Below are positions 17,738 through 27,477 of a DNA stretch of 64,000 bases, piece after piece. Within the stretch, counting starts at the first letter, position 1, and every line of letters begins with the position of its first letter. This DNA comes from Cellvibrio japonicus Ueda107. Lineage in GTDB: Bacteria > Pseudomonadota > Gammaproteobacteria > Pseudomonadales > Cellvibrionaceae. The stretch spans positions 1,682,501-1,746,500 of the forward strand of contig NC_010995.1 of the NCBI RefSeq assembly GCF_000019225.1, given 5' to 3'. A program made the translations under genes and the position numbers. The notes below the pieces were generated by a model that was not told the DNA's origin, made no database searches, and worked only from the letters and a program-made list of their open reading frames with translations.

Positions 17738-19174
17738 ATGTCTGAAGAAGTCGAACGCCTGATTAAAAAAGAGTACGCCGCGGGTTTTACTACCCAAATC
17801 GACTCTGAAACTTTGTCGCCTGGTCTTAATGAAGAGGTGATTCGTTTTATTTCGGCCAAGAAAAATGAGCCGCAATGGTTGCTCGATTGGCGCCTCAAAG
17901 CCTTCAACGCCTGGCGTGAGATGGAGGAACCCGAGTGGGCCCATGTGAAATACGATGATATCGATTTCCAGGCACTGTCTTACTATTCCGCACCGAAAAG
18001 CATGGCGAACCGTCCCAAAAGTTTGGATGAGGTAGATCCCAAGCTGTTGGAAACTTACGAAAAGCTGGGAATCCCCTTGCACGAGCAGGCTGCTCTGGCG
18101 GGTGTGGCCATGGATGTGGTGTTTGATTCGGTATCGGTGGTGACCACGTTTCGTGAAAAACTGGCGGAAGCCGGTGTCATTTTCTGCTCTATCAGCGAGG
18201 CGGTGGAAAAATACCCCGAGCTGGTAAAACAGTACCTGGGTTCAGTTGTGCCACAAAAAGACAACTACTATGCCGCGCTCAACTCGGCGGTATTTTCCGA
18301 TGGCTCCTTTGTGTACATTCCCAAAGGCGTGCGCTGCCCCATGGAGCTCTCTACCTATTTCCGTATTAACGAGCAAAACACCGGTCAGTTCGAGCGCACC
18401 CTGATTGTGGCGGATGAAGGTTCCTATGTGAGTTACCTGGAGGGTTGCACCGCACCCCAGCGCGATGAAAACCAGTTGCATGCCGCCGTGGTGGAGCTGG
18501 TGGCACTTGATAATGCTGAAATTAAATATTCCACAGTGCAGAACTGGTATCCCGGTGATGAGCAAGGCAAGGGCGGTATTTACAATTTTGTGACCAAACG
18601 TGGTGTTTGTTTTACCCATGCCAAAATTTCCTGGACCCAGGTGGAAACCGGTTCCTCGGTCACCTGGAAATACCCCAGTTGTATTTTGCGCGGTGATAAC
18701 AGTGTGGGTGAGTTTTACTCGGTGGCGCTGACCAATAATTACCAGCAGGCCGATACCGGTACCAAGATGATCCATATCGGTAAAAACACACGTTCTACCA
18801 TTATTTCCAAGGGGATCTCTGCCGGTCGCTCCTCTAATGCCTATCGCGGTTTAGTGCGTATGAACCCGGGCGCAGAGGGGGCGCGTAATTACACCCAGTG
18901 CGATTCGCTGTTAATTGGCGACAAATGCGGTGCCCATACCTTTCCCTATATCGAGAGCAAAAATCCTACGGCGGTTATTGAGCACGAAGCCACCACATCC
19001 AAGGTGAGTGAAGATCAATTGTTCTTGTGCCAGCAGCGCGGTCTGGATGCAGAAAAAGCCGTCTCGATGATTGTAAACGGGTTCTGCCGCGAAGTATTTA
19101 AAGAGCTGCCGATGGAATTTGCAGTTGAGGCCGGCAAGTTGCTGGAAGTGAGCCTTGAGGGCTCGGTGGGTTAA
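17738..19174 (+). CDS. sufB: Fe-S scaffold subunit SufB
   Basis: Core scaffold of the SufBC2D complex on which clusters are assembled. The protein has 478 residues with the C-terminal beta-helix domain, including NYTQCDSLLIGDKCGAHTF and the late conserved EHEATTSKV region. The start ATG has GAGG about 10 bases upstream. It lies 27 bp after iscS. The gap to sufC contains a small perfect hairpin. Confidence 0.97.
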   Translation: MSEEVERLIKKEYAAGFTTQIDSETLSPGLNEEVIRFISAKKNEPQWLLDWRLKAFNAWREMEEPEWAHVKYDDIDFQALSYYSAPKSMANRPKSLDEVDPKLLETYEKLGIPLHEQAALAGVAMDVVFDSVSVVTTFREKLAEAGVIFCSISEAVEKYPELVKQYLGSVVPQKDNYYAALNSAVFSDGSFVYIPKGVRCPMELSTYFRINEQNTGQFERTLIVADEGSYVSYLEGCTAPQRDENQLHAAVVELVALDNAEIKYSTVQNWYPGDEQGKGGIYNFVTKRGVCFTHAKISWTQVETGSSVTWKYPSCILRGDNSVGEFYSVALTNNYQQADTGTKMIHIGKNTRSTIISKGISAGRSSNAYRGLVRMNPGAEGARNYTQCDSLLIGDKCGAHTFPYIESKNPTAVIEHEATTSKVSEDQLFLCQQRGLDAEKAVSMIVNGFCREVFKELPMEFAVEAGKLLEVSLEGSVG

Positions 19175-19191
19175 GGACGGATATCGTCCTT
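19173..19191 (+). other. Hairpin between sufB and sufC
   Basis: AAGGACG (19173-19179) and CGTCCTT (19185-19191) form a 7-bp stem with a 5-base loop that starts inside the sufB stop codon. No T run follows, so an mRNA processing or stability element is more likely than a full terminator. Confidence 0.5.
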
Positions 19192-19240
19192 GAACAACAA
19201 TACAGAATGACCTTGTTAGCTTTTTTTGGATTTGAATTTT

Positions 19241-19990
19241 ATGTTGCGTATTACTGATCTGCACGCGAGAGTGGAAGAGAAAGACATATTGAAAGGCTTG
19301 AACCTTACCGTTAATCCCGGCGAGGTGCACGCTATCATGGGCCCCAATGGTGCCGGTAAAAGTACCCTGGGCAATGTGCTCTCTGGTCGTGAAGGTTATG
19401 AAGTGACTGGTGGCAGTGTGGAATTTAAGGGCAGGGATTTGTTTGCGCTGGACATTGAAGAGCGCGCCCGTGAAGGATTGTTCCTCGCATTCCAATACCC
19501 GGTGGAAATTCCCGGCGTGAGTAATATGGAATTTTTAAAAGCAGCGGTGGATGCCAAGCGCAAGCATCGCGGTGAGCCGGAATTATCGGCGGTAGAATTT
19601 ATGAAACTGGCGCGCGACGCCAGTAAAAAAGTCAGCCTTGACCAGGCGTTCCTCAAGCGAGGGGTGAATGAGGGCTTCTCCGGTGGTGAGAAAAAACGCA
19701 ATGAAATCCTGCAGATGATGTTGCTGGAGCCAGGTCTGTGCATTCTCGACGAAACGGATTCCGGTCTGGATATTGATGCACTGCAAGTGGTTGCCAATGG
19801 TGTTAATGCCATGCGCTCACCGGAGCGCAGTTTTATTGTGGTGACCCACTACCAGCGCCTGCTTGATTACATTGTGCCGGATTATGTCCACGTGCTGGCT
19901 AACGGCAAAATCGTGAAGACCGGCGGTAAGGAACTGGCACTGGAACTGGAAGAAAAAGGCTACTCCTGGCTTGAACAAGTGGCGGTGTAA
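19241..19990 (+). CDS. sufC: SufBCD complex ATPase SufC
   Basis: ABC-type ATPase that drives the SufBCD scaffold. The protein has 249 residues: Walker A GPNGAGKST near residue 35, signature SGGEKKRNEI, Walker B CILDETDSGLD, then the H loop in VVTHYQR. I chose the ATG at 19241, where homology begins; a TTG at 19226 would add five residues. Only 3 bp separate it from sufD. Confidence 0.97.
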   Translation: MLRITDLHARVEEKDILKGLNLTVNPGEVHAIMGPNGAGKSTLGNVLSGREGYEVTGGSVEFKGRDLFALDIEERAREGLFLAFQYPVEIPGVSNMEFLKAAVDAKRKHRGEPELSAVEFMKLARDASKKVSLDQAFLKRGVNEGFSGGEKKRNEILQMMLLEPGLCILDETDSGLDIDALQVVANGVNAMRSPERSFIVVTHYQRLLDYIVPDYVHVLANGKIVKTGGKELALELEEKGYSWLEQVAV

Positions 19991-19993
19991 TTA

Positions 19994-21298
19994 ATGAGTG
20001 ATTTTCAGCAACAAGCACTGAGACTGGCTGCCCGGCAACAGGTTTTACCCTGGCTGCAGGAGCTGCGGGTACAGGCCGCCGATGCCTGGTTGGCGCAGCC
20101 CTGGCCAACGCGTAAAACCGAGCACTGGAAATACACACCGCTGCAAAGCCTGCAAAAAGATACTCCCCAATCCTGGGGGCAGGGTGAAACCCTGGAGGCT
20201 GCCAGCCTGGACCTGATCCCACTGGATGCGACGCGCCTGGTATTTGTGAATGGTGTGTTTAATAGCGAACTCTCCTCTTCACTCCCTGCTGGGGTTGTGC
20301 GTTTTAGTCAAGCCAACAGCGAACAGCAAGCACTGGTCCGGCAGTATCTGGGACGTGTGGTCGAGGGGGAGCGTCACCTCTTCGCCACCTTGAATAATGC
20401 CTGGGTGAACGAAGGTGTGCTGGTGCATGTACCGCGCAATATACAATGGGAAAAACCTGTGTATCTGGTGCACGTCAGCAGTGCGCAGGATGCACCGACA
20501 TCGGCTAACTCACGGGTGTTGGTTGTGCTGGAGTCTGGCGCGAGTGCAACCCTGGTAGAACAATATATCTCTACTGATGAAATACAAAATAGTTTTGTCA
20601 ATGCGCTGAGTGAATTGGTGCTGGGCGATAATGCCAGCCTGCATCATTATCGCCTGAACCTGGAGCAGGAAAACGCCCTGCACATCGGTGCGGTGCATGC
20701 CAACCTGCAGCGCAGTGCGCGCTTGCGTGCGTTTACCCTGGCACTTGGCAGTCGCTTGCAGCGTATTGATTACCAACTCAATCATCGCGCTCCGGGCGCT
20801 GAGCTGGATTTGCAGGGTTTGTATTTGCCGCGTCACCAACAGTTGGTGGATTACCACACGACTATCAACCATTGGGTACCCAACTGTACCTCGAATGAAA
20901 TCTTTCGGGGTATTGTGGGAGATTCAGCCCAGGCTGTGTTCAATGGTCGCATCTACATCCATCAGGATGCACAAAAAACCCTGGCGGAGCTGAGTAACAA
21001 AAACCTGCTCACGTCTAACAAGGCTGAGGTCAATACCAAGCCGGAACTGGAAATTTATGCAGACGATGTGAAGTGTGCCCATGGCGCTACTGTGTCGCAG
21101 CTAAATGCCCAGGCACGCTATTACTTGCAGAGCCGCGGGGTGTCGCGGCAGGAAGCCGAGGTTATGTTGAGCTTCGGGTTTGTCAATGAATTATTGGAGC
21201 AGATCGCAGAGCCAATGATCCATGATTATTTGCTGCCGCGCCTGGCCGCACGTTTCGGTCGCGATCAATCCCTGTTAGCAATGGCGAATGCATCATGA
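19994..21298 (+). CDS. sufD: Fe-S scaffold subunit SufD
   Basis: Partner of SufB in the SufBC2D scaffold, needed for iron acquisition. The protein has 434 residues. The C-terminal beta-helix holds ADDVKCAHGATVSQL, which contains the conserved Cys-His pair near the SufB interface. The N-terminal part is variable, as in the family. Its end overlaps the sufS start by 4 bp. Confidence 0.96.
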   Translation: MSDFQQQALRLAARQQVLPWLQELRVQAADAWLAQPWPTRKTEHWKYTPLQSLQKDTPQSWGQGETLEAASLDLIPLDATRLVFVNGVFNSELSSSLPAGVVRFSQANSEQQALVRQYLGRVVEGERHLFATLNNAWVNEGVLVHVPRNIQWEKPVYLVHVSSAQDAPTSANSRVLVVLESGASATLVEQYISTDEIQNSFVNALSELVLGDNASLHHYRLNLEQENALHIGAVHANLQRSARLRAFTLALGSRLQRIDYQLNHRAPGAELDLQGLYLPRHQQLVDYHTTINHWVPNCTSNEIFRGIVGDSAQAVFNGRIYIHQDAQKTLAELSNKNLLTSNKAEVNTKPELEIYADDVKCAHGATVSQLNAQARYYLQSRGVSRQEAEVMLSFGFVNELLEQIAEPMIHDYLLPRLAARFGRDQSLLAMANAS

Positions 21299-22560
21299 CA
21301 GCACAATTGGAGGTTGGTACTCGTCCTGTGTGTGGTGTGGAGCTTTTCGATGTGGAAAAGGTTCGCGCCGATTTTCCCATCCTGCACCAGCAGGTTAATG
21401 GTCAGCCACTGGTTTATCTGGACAATGCTGCGACTACGCAAAAGCCCAATGCGGTTATTGATGCAATCAGCAACTATTACCGTGAAGATAATTCCAATGT
21501 ACACCGCGGCGCCCATGCCCTGGCTGATCGCGCGACGGTGAAGTTTGAAGCGGCGCGCGAAAAAGTTGCACAGTTTATTAATGCAGCCTCACCGCAACAG
21601 GTGATCTGGACACGTGGCACTACCGAGAGCATTAACCTGGTCGCTGCCAGTTGGGGGCGTCTGAGTTTGCAGCCTGGCGATCGCATTTTGGTTTCTGCCA
21701 TGGAGCATCACTCCAATATCGTGCCCTGGCAACTGGTTGCCCAGGCAACCGGGGCTGTAGTGGAGCCTATACCTGTTGATGGCAACGGCAATATCAACAT
21801 GATTGCCTTTGACACCATGCTTAATGCGCGCGTGAAAATGGTGGCTGTAGGACATGTATCCAATGCCATGGGGACTATCAACCCGGTGGAGAGGATTATT
21901 GCCTTGGCCCATGCCGTCGGTGCCCGGGTGTTGGTTGATGGCGCCCAGGCGGTGAGTCATTGGCCGGTCAACATGCAGGCGCTTAATTGCGATTTCTATG
22001 TGTTTTCGGCCCATAAATTATTTGGCCCAACGGGTTTGGGTGTGCTCTACGGCAAGCGCGATTTGCTGGAGGCCATGCCACCCTACCAGGGCGGTGGTGA
22101 GATGATTGAAAGTGTAAGCTTCAGCGGCACTACCTATAACCAATTGCCCTATAAGTTTGAGGCGGGGACACCGGATATTGCCGGTGCTATTGGTATGGGG
22201 GCAGCTATCGATTATCTCAACAGTATTGATCGCAAAGCAGCGGCAGCCCATGAACAGGCTCTGCTGGCCTATGCCGAGGAAAAAGCGCGTGCAACTCCGG
22301 GTATTCAGTTGGTGGGAACTGCAACGCACAAGGCCTCGGTGATGAGTTTTCTGATTGAGGGTGCACATCCGGCCGATGTCGGTGTCTTACTGGATAAGCA
22401 GGGGGTTGCGGTGCGCACGGGTAATCACTGTGCCCAGCCGATCATGGATCAATTCGGGATTCCCGGAACAGTCCGCGCCAGTTTTAGTTTCTACAACACC
22501 TTTGCTGAGGTGGATCGCCTGTTTGCGGCGATTGAAAAAGCAAAAACTTTTTTGCTCTAG
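21295..22560 (+). CDS. sufS: Cysteine desulfurase SufS
   Basis: Group II PLP desulfurase that passes persulfide to SufE. The protein has 421 residues: PLP lysine K241 in FSAHKLFGPTG, catalytic cysteine C379 in RTGNHCAQP, and the short active-site loop of the group. It starts within the sufD stop (ATGA). Its N-terminus is about 15 residues longer than E. coli SufS. Its partner sufE is not in this operon but lies at 28865, beyond the efflux genes. Confidence 0.96.
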   Translation: MTAQLEVGTRPVCGVELFDVEKVRADFPILHQQVNGQPLVYLDNAATTQKPNAVIDAISNYYREDNSNVHRGAHALADRATVKFEAAREKVAQFINAASPQQVIWTRGTTESINLVAASWGRLSLQPGDRILVSAMEHHSNIVPWQLVAQATGAVVEPIPVDGNGNINMIAFDTMLNARVKMVAVGHVSNAMGTINPVERIIALAHAVGARVLVDGAQAVSHWPVNMQALNCDFYVFSAHKLFGPTGLGVLYGKRDLLEAMPPYQGGGEMIESVSFSGTTYNQLPYKFEAGTPDIAGAIGMGAAIDYLNSIDRKAAAAHEQALLAYAEEKARATPGIQLVGTATHKASVMSFLIEGAHPADVGVLLDKQGVAVRTGNHCAQPIMDQFGIPGTVRASFSFYNTFAEVDRLFAAIEKAKTFLL

Positions 22561-22574
22561 CGCTGAGGTGGAAT

Positions 22575-22946
22575 ATGAGTATTCAATCCTTTGATCCCCA
22601 ACAACAAAGCCTGCAGCAGGCGGTGCTGGTAACGCCGGCAGCGGCGGCGCACTTTAAGCGTCAATTGGAAAAAAGCCAGGGGGCGAGTGCTGTCCGCCTG
22701 AGCGTGAAGCAAAGTGGCTGCACAGGTTGGAAATATGTGGTCGATCTGGTTAAGCAGGCGAAGGAAGATGATTTGCACCTGCCGCTGGAAACCGGGGTAG
22801 AACTGCTGGTCGCCCAGGACGCCTTGCCCGTGGTGTCGGGTACGGAAATCGATTTTGTGATTGAAGGCGTAAACCAGCAGCTCAAATTCAATAACCCGCG
22901 AGTCAAAGACTACTGTGGCTGCGGTGAAAGTTTTAGCGTCAATTAA
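22575..22946 (+). CDS. A-type Fe-S carrier (SufA/IscA family)
   Basis: Carrier that takes clusters from the scaffold to target proteins. The protein has 123 residues with the three diagnostic cysteines: C49 in SGCTGWKY and C114/C116 in YCGCGESF near the end. The first 15 residues are an extra, uncertain N-terminus. It is 14 bp after sufS. Sequence alone does not separate SufA from IscA, so no symbol is given. Confidence 0.92.
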   Translation: MSIQSFDPQQQSLQQAVLVTPAAAAHFKRQLEKSQGASAVRLSVKQSGCTGWKYVVDLVKQAKEDDLHLPLETGVELLVAQDALPVVSGTEIDFVIEGVNQQLKFNNPRVKDYCGCGESFSVN

Positions 22947-22991
22947 TGCGCTAATACTGTCCCAACCGATACCCGGAGAATTGAACCCAGC

Positions 22992-23540
22992 ATGTCAATC
23001 AGTGTGACAGAAAGACGCATGGTAGTGGCCCAGGCAGACTGCCCGGCCAGGCGTGTACCTGACGGCACTCCCGTCACCATTCCTGAAGGCAGTTTTGTCA
23101 CTATCACCCAGGCCTTGGGTGGTAATTACACCGTGACCCATCAAGGGCAGATGCTGCGTGTTGATGGCACCGATGCCCATCTATTGGGCCTGGAAGCTGA
23201 GGTCATTGAATTTCCTCCTGCTGTGGACTCCCTTATTAAAGAAGAACAAGTGTGGCAGGCATTGGGTACTGTCTTCGATCCGGAAATTCCCGTCGATCTG
23301 GTGAACCTGGGGTTGATTTACGGTGTGGATATAGACCAGGTCAACAGCCGGGTTTCGATCAGGATGACACTGACTGCGCCTGCCTGCGGCATGGGGCCGG
23401 TATTGGTTGGCGATGTGGAATACCGTGTGCGCAAGGTTCCCAATGTTAAGCGCGTAGACGTGGAGCTGGTATTCGATCCACCCTGGCAGCGTCACATGAT
23501 GAGCGAGGAGGCGCAGCTGCAAACGGGAATGTTTTATTGA
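22992..23540 (+). CDS. sufT: Fe-S cluster maturation protein SufT
   Basis: DUF59/MIP18-family protein, an accessory factor in Fe-S protein maturation. The protein has 182 residues: an N-terminal region of about 75 residues typical of the SufT group, then the DUF59 domain with FDPEIPVDLVNLGLIYG and LTAPACGMG, the latter containing the conserved cysteine. It is the last gene of the Fe-S operon and convergent with the tetR gene 45 bp away. Confidence 0.92.
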   Translation: MSISVTERRMVVAQADCPARRVPDGTPVTIPEGSFVTITQALGGNYTVTHQGQMLRVDGTDAHLLGLEAEVIEFPPAVDSLIKEEQVWQALGTVFDPEIPVDLVNLGLIYGVDIDQVNSRVSIRMTLTAPACGMGPVLVGDVEYRVRKVPNVKRVDVELVFDPPWQRHMMSEEAQLQTGMFY

Positions 23541-23585
23541 TAGGGTTAACTGGCCCTAATGAGTTGTCGCTGCAAAGCTGACAGC

Positions 23586-24215
23586 CTAAAAAAGTGAGTT
23601 GCCTAAAAACAGTTGTCTCAAGGTGGGGCGCATCACCGCCAGGAGTGTAGCGCGCGCAAGGGCAGGGTGTAGCACCGAGCGCCCGAGCAACCCGCCGAAA
23701 AACGCAAAGATCACCTCAATAGCCCCATCCAGGTTTTTTTCAATATCGACGCCCTGTTGTTGGCGCAGGTTAGTGAGTAACTGCCGCATACGTGCGCGGG
23801 CCACCTGATCTGACTCTTGCAGCAGCTGCGCAATTTTGGGGTTACGTGCTGCTTCCGCGAGCATTTCCAGTTGCAGCGCACTGTGCTCGGGAGTGTATTT
23901 ACGCTCCACGCCTTCATCCGCCGCTTCAACCAGGGATTCCAGCAGGTTGCCACCCTGGGCTTCGATACGGTTGAACAGGTCGAACATTTCTTCGCGATCG
24001 CGCGCTATCAGCGCTTCAATAATGCTCTCTTTACTATCGAAATAGTTGTAGATATGGCCCGGACTCATACCGGCGGCTTTGGAGATATCAGCCATGCTGG
24101 CGCCGTGGTAACCGCGCAGCATAAAACAACTGGCTGCCGCATTGAGTATCTGGGTGCGGCGCGCTTCGGCCAGTTGGGGATCATTGTGTTTTTTCAGTTT
24201 GGTGACTTGTTGCAT
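23586..24215 (-). CDS. TetR-family transcriptional regulator of the RND operon
   Basis: Repressor of 209 residues with the N-terminal TetR helix-turn-helix (ADISKAAGMSPGHIYNYFDSKESI) and a variable C-terminal ligand domain. It is the third gene after the adaptor and pump on the same strand, not divergent as in acrR-acrAB. It probably represses the efflux genes and itself through the palindrome at 28666-28677. The ligand cannot be told from sequence. Confidence 0.88.
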   Translation of the reverse strand: MQQVTKLKKHNDPQLAEARRTQILNAAASCFMLRGYHGASMADISKAAGMSPGHIYNYFDSKESIIEALIARDREEMFDLFNRIEAQGGNLLESLVEAADEGVERKYTPEHSALQLEMLAEAARNPKIAQLLQESDQVARARMRQLLTNLRQQQGVDIEKNLDGAIEVIFAFFGGLLGRSVLHPALARATLLAVMRPTLRQLFLGNSLF

Positions 24216-24283
24216 CTGGGGTGCCTGAGGATATGGAGAACGGCCCTGTGTGATGATTTAGGTGTCGCACATTCTAGGGGGTT

Positions 24284-24318
24284 GGCCGCTGTATCACCAC
24301 TGGGTGAAGACAGCGGCC
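24284..24318 (-). other. Strong hairpin between RND pump and tetR
   Basis: GGCCGCTGT (24284-24292) and ACAGCGGCC (24310-24318) are perfectly complementary, and inner bases (CACC/GGTG) extend the pairing. It lies just after the pump stop codon at 24328 on the minus strand. No T run follows, so a mRNA 3'-end protector or partial terminator that lowers tetR expression is more likely. Confidence 0.5.
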
Positions 24319-24327
24319 TTACCTGGA

Positions 24328-27300
24328 TTAATGGGTGTCGTGCTCGTCTGTTGCCTCAATGTCTTTCTTCACCGGAAACAGGCGGCGAATCAATACAAAG
24401 AAGAGTGGAACGAACAGGATTGCCAGGCCAGCGGATGTCAGCATGCCGCCCACAACACCTATACCCAGGGCATTTTGTGCACCTGAGCCGGCACCGGTTG
24501 CCAGTGCCAGGGGCAGTACGCCGCACACAAATGCCATCGAGGTCATGATGATCGGACGCAGCCTGAGACGTACTGCTTCTATAGAGGCGGCAACCAGATC
24601 CATACCTTGCTCCATTCGCCCTTTGGCAAATTCCACGATCAAAATGGCGTTTTTAGAGGCCAATCCCATGGTCGTTAACAGGCCAACCTGGAAGTAAATG
24701 TCATTGGGCAGTTTTACCAGGGTTGCAGCGATAACTGCTCCCAAAACCCCCAGGGGAACTACCAGCATAACGGCAGCAGGTACGAACCAGCTCTCGTACA
24801 AGGCTGCCAGGCAGAGGAACACGACCAGCAGCGAGAGTGCATAGAGCAGGGGGGCCTGGTCACCGGTCATCCGCTCCTGGTAGGACATACCGGTCCACTC
24901 AAAACCAATACCGGGCGGTAATTTGGCAATAAGCTCTTCCATCGCGAGCATGGCATCACCGGTGCTGTAACCGGGTGCTGCCGCGCCCTGGATTTCCATA
25001 GAGGCAAGGCCGTTATAACGCTCCAGGCGCGGGGAGCCATAACCCCAATGGGAGCTGGCAAAGGCGGAGAAAGGCACCATGTCGCCCTGGCTATTGCGCA
25101 CATACCACTGGTTTAAATCTTCCGGGTTCATCCTTGAGCTGGCATCGCCTTGCACAAAGACACGTTTGACACGGCCCTTATCGATAAAGTCATTGACATA
25201 ACTGCCGCCCCAGGCCGTTGCCAGGGTGCTATTGATGTCGGCTTGCGACACACCCAGGGCACCGGCTTTGGCCAGGTCAATATCCAGCTGCAGCTCGGGT
25301 TTATCCTCCTGGCCGTTGGGACGGACACTACTCAGGACGGGATTTTGCGCAGCCATACCCAACAACTGGTTGCGGGCTGCCAGCAATTGGTCGTGGCCCA
25401 ACCCGGCGCGGTCTTGCAGGTGCAGGTTAAAACCGTTAGCAGTGCCCAGCTCAATCACAGCGGGTGGGGCAAAGGCAAACACCATGGCATCGCGGATCTT
25501 GCTGAAACTGCCCATGGCCTTGCCGACCACGGCATTCAGTGCCAAATGAGACTCGGTGCGTTCATCCCAGGGGCGCAGGTTGACGAAGCCGATGGCTGCG
25601 TTCTGCCCGCGGCCGGCAAAGCTGAAGCCTGTCACAGTAAAGATCGACTTGACTGCGTCGCCCTGTTCTTCCAGGAAGTGCTTTTCCACTTGCTCTACGA
25701 CCTGCAGGGTGCGTTCGGTGGTGGCACCGGCCGGCAGTAAAATCTGGTTGAATAGAATGCCCTGGTCTTCATCGGGCAAAAAGGCGGTGGGCAGTCGACT
25801 GAACAGGAAGCCCAGGCCCAGCAGGATCAATCCGTAGATCACCAAATAGCGTTTGCTTTGGCCAATCATGCGTCCCACAAAACTGCGTGTACCCTTATTA
25901 ACCCGCTCGAAATTGCGGTTAAAACCGGCAAAAAAGCGGCCAATCAGGCTCTTGGGGGCATCGTGGTTGTGATCACCGGCCTTGAGCAGGGTGGCGCAGA
26001 GGGCGGGAGTTAGCGACAGTGCAACCAATACCGATAGCGCCATGGCCGAGACCAGGGTGATGGAGAATTGGCGATAGATCACACCGGTAGAGCCGCCGAA
26101 GAAGGCCATGGGCACAAATACGGCAGACAACACCAGCGCAATACCGATCAGCGCACCGGTAATTTCGCGCATGGATTTGCGGGTGGCTTCTTTGGGGGAG
26201 AGTTTCTCCTCGGTCATTACCCGCTCGACGTTTTCCACTACCACAATCGCATCGTCCACCAGCAGGCCGATCGCCAATACCATGGCAAACATGGTGAGTG
26301 TGTTGATGGAGTAGCCGAAGGCAGCCAAGACCCCGAAGGTTCCCAGCAGTACGACGGGTACCGCAATCGTGGGGATCAGTGTGGCGCGAAAATTTTGCAG
26401 GAAGAGATACATCACCAGGAATACCAGGACTACCGCTTCGATGAGGGTTTCCACCACTTTCTGGATGGAGATTTTCACGAAGGGGGTGGTGTCATAAGGC
26501 ACTACAGCCTGTAAGCCTTCGGGGAAAAAGGGCTGGAGTTCAGCGATCTTGGCTTTTACACCTTCAGCAGTATCCAGGGCGTTGGCGCCTGCTGCCAGCT
26601 TGACACCCAGGCCAGCGGCGGGCTTGCCATTAAAGCGGGCAACGACATCGTAGGTATCGCCACCCAATTCGATTTTGGCGACATCGCCCAGGCGAACATT
26701 GGAGCCGTCAGGGTTGGTGCGCAGGATGATATGGCGGAACTGCTCGACCGTTTGCAGGCGGCTTTGCGCCGTGACGGTCGCGTTTAATTGCTGGCCTTCA
26801 ATGGCGGGCATCCCGCCCAATTGTCCCGCCGATACCTGGGCATTCTGGGCGGTAATGGCATTGCTGATATCGGCTGGCGTCAATTTGTAATTCTGCAGGC
26901 GTGCGGGGTCGAGCCAGATGCGCATGGCATACTGGGTGCCGAAGAGTTGCACTTCACCCACACCATCCACCCGGGAAATGATGTCTTGCACGTTGGCAGC
27001 AACATAGTCGCCAATATCGATATTGCTCATACTGCCATCAGCAGAAACAAATCCCAGCACCATCAGGAAGTTACGTGCAGATTTGGCGACAGTCACCCCC
27101 TGGCGCTGCACCTCTTGGGGCAACAGGGGTGTGGCCAATGCCAGCTTGTTTTGCACCTGGACCTGGGCGATATCCGGGTTGGTATCGGCAGTAAAGGTCA
27201 ACATCAGGGTGACTGTACCGCTGGATTCACTGGTGGATGACATATACATCAGGCCATCCAGGCCTTTCATCTTCTGCTCGATAACCTGGGTCACAGAATC

Positions 27301-27474
27301 TTCCAGGGTGCGTGCAGAGGCGCCGGGGTAGGTAGCTGAAATACTGATTGCCGGTGGTGCGATCGATGGATACTGTGCAATGGGCAGGGCGCTAATGGAA
27401 AGAACCCCCGCCAGCATGATAACCAGGGCAATCACCCAGGCAAAAATCGGGCGATCAATAAAAAAACGGGCCAT
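24328..27474 (-). CDS. RND multidrug efflux pump, AcrB/MexB type
   Basis: Proton-driven inner-membrane pump of 1,048 residues, the standard HAE1 length. It starts MARFFIDRPIFAWVIA, has two sets of membrane helices and two large periplasmic loops, and carries the proton-relay pair in LLVDDAIVVVENVER and the later lysine in GLASKNAILIVEF. It exports hydrophobic compounds from periplasm or membrane to the outside. It begins 3 bp after the adaptor gene. No outer-membrane channel gene is present, so it probably uses a TolC/OprM protein encoded elsewhere. Confidence 0.96.
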   Translation of the reverse strand: MARFFIDRPIFAWVIALVIMLAGVLSISALPIAQYPSIAPPAISISATYPGASARTLEDSVTQVIEQKMKGLDGLMYMSSTSESSGTVTLMLTFTADTNPDIAQVQVQNKLALATPLLPQEVQRQGVTVAKSARNFLMVLGFVSADGSMSNIDIGDYVAANVQDIISRVDGVGEVQLFGTQYAMRIWLDPARLQNYKLTPADISNAITAQNAQVSAGQLGGMPAIEGQQLNATVTAQSRLQTVEQFRHIILRTNPDGSNVRLGDVAKIELGGDTYDVVARFNGKPAAGLGVKLAAGANALDTAEGVKAKIAELQPFFPEGLQAVVPYDTTPFVKISIQKVVETLIEAVVLVFLVMYLFLQNFRATLIPTIAVPVVLLGTFGVLAAFGYSINTLTMFAMVLAIGLLVDDAIVVVENVERVMTEEKLSPKEATRKSMREITGALIGIALVLSAVFVPMAFFGGSTGVIYRQFSITLVSAMALSVLVALSLTPALCATLLKAGDHNHDAPKSLIGRFFAGFNRNFERVNKGTRSFVGRMIGQSKRYLVIYGLILLGLGFLFSRLPTAFLPDEDQGILFNQILLPAGATTERTLQVVEQVEKHFLEEQGDAVKSIFTVTGFSFAGRGQNAAIGFVNLRPWDERTESHLALNAVVGKAMGSFSKIRDAMVFAFAPPAVIELGTANGFNLHLQDRAGLGHDQLLAARNQLLGMAAQNPVLSSVRPNGQEDKPELQLDIDLAKAGALGVSQADINSTLATAWGGSYVNDFIDKGRVKRVFVQGDASSRMNPEDLNQWYVRNSQGDMVPFSAFASSHWGYGSPRLERYNGLASMEIQGAAAPGYSTGDAMLAMEELIAKLPPGIGFEWTGMSYQERMTGDQAPLLYALSLLVVFLCLAALYESWFVPAAVMLVVPLGVLGAVIAATLVKLPNDIYFQVGLLTTMGLASKNAILIVEFAKGRMEQGMDLVAASIEAVRLRLRPIIMTSMAFVCGVLPLALATGAGSGAQNALGIGVVGGMLTSAGLAILFVPLFFVLIRRLFPVKKDIEATDEHDTH

Positions 27475-27477
27475 GGC

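Noticed and set aside
23817..24548. Plus-strand frame of 243 codons across tetR and the pump end
   Set aside because: It runs antisense through two clear genes and their intergenic hairpin and has no motif.
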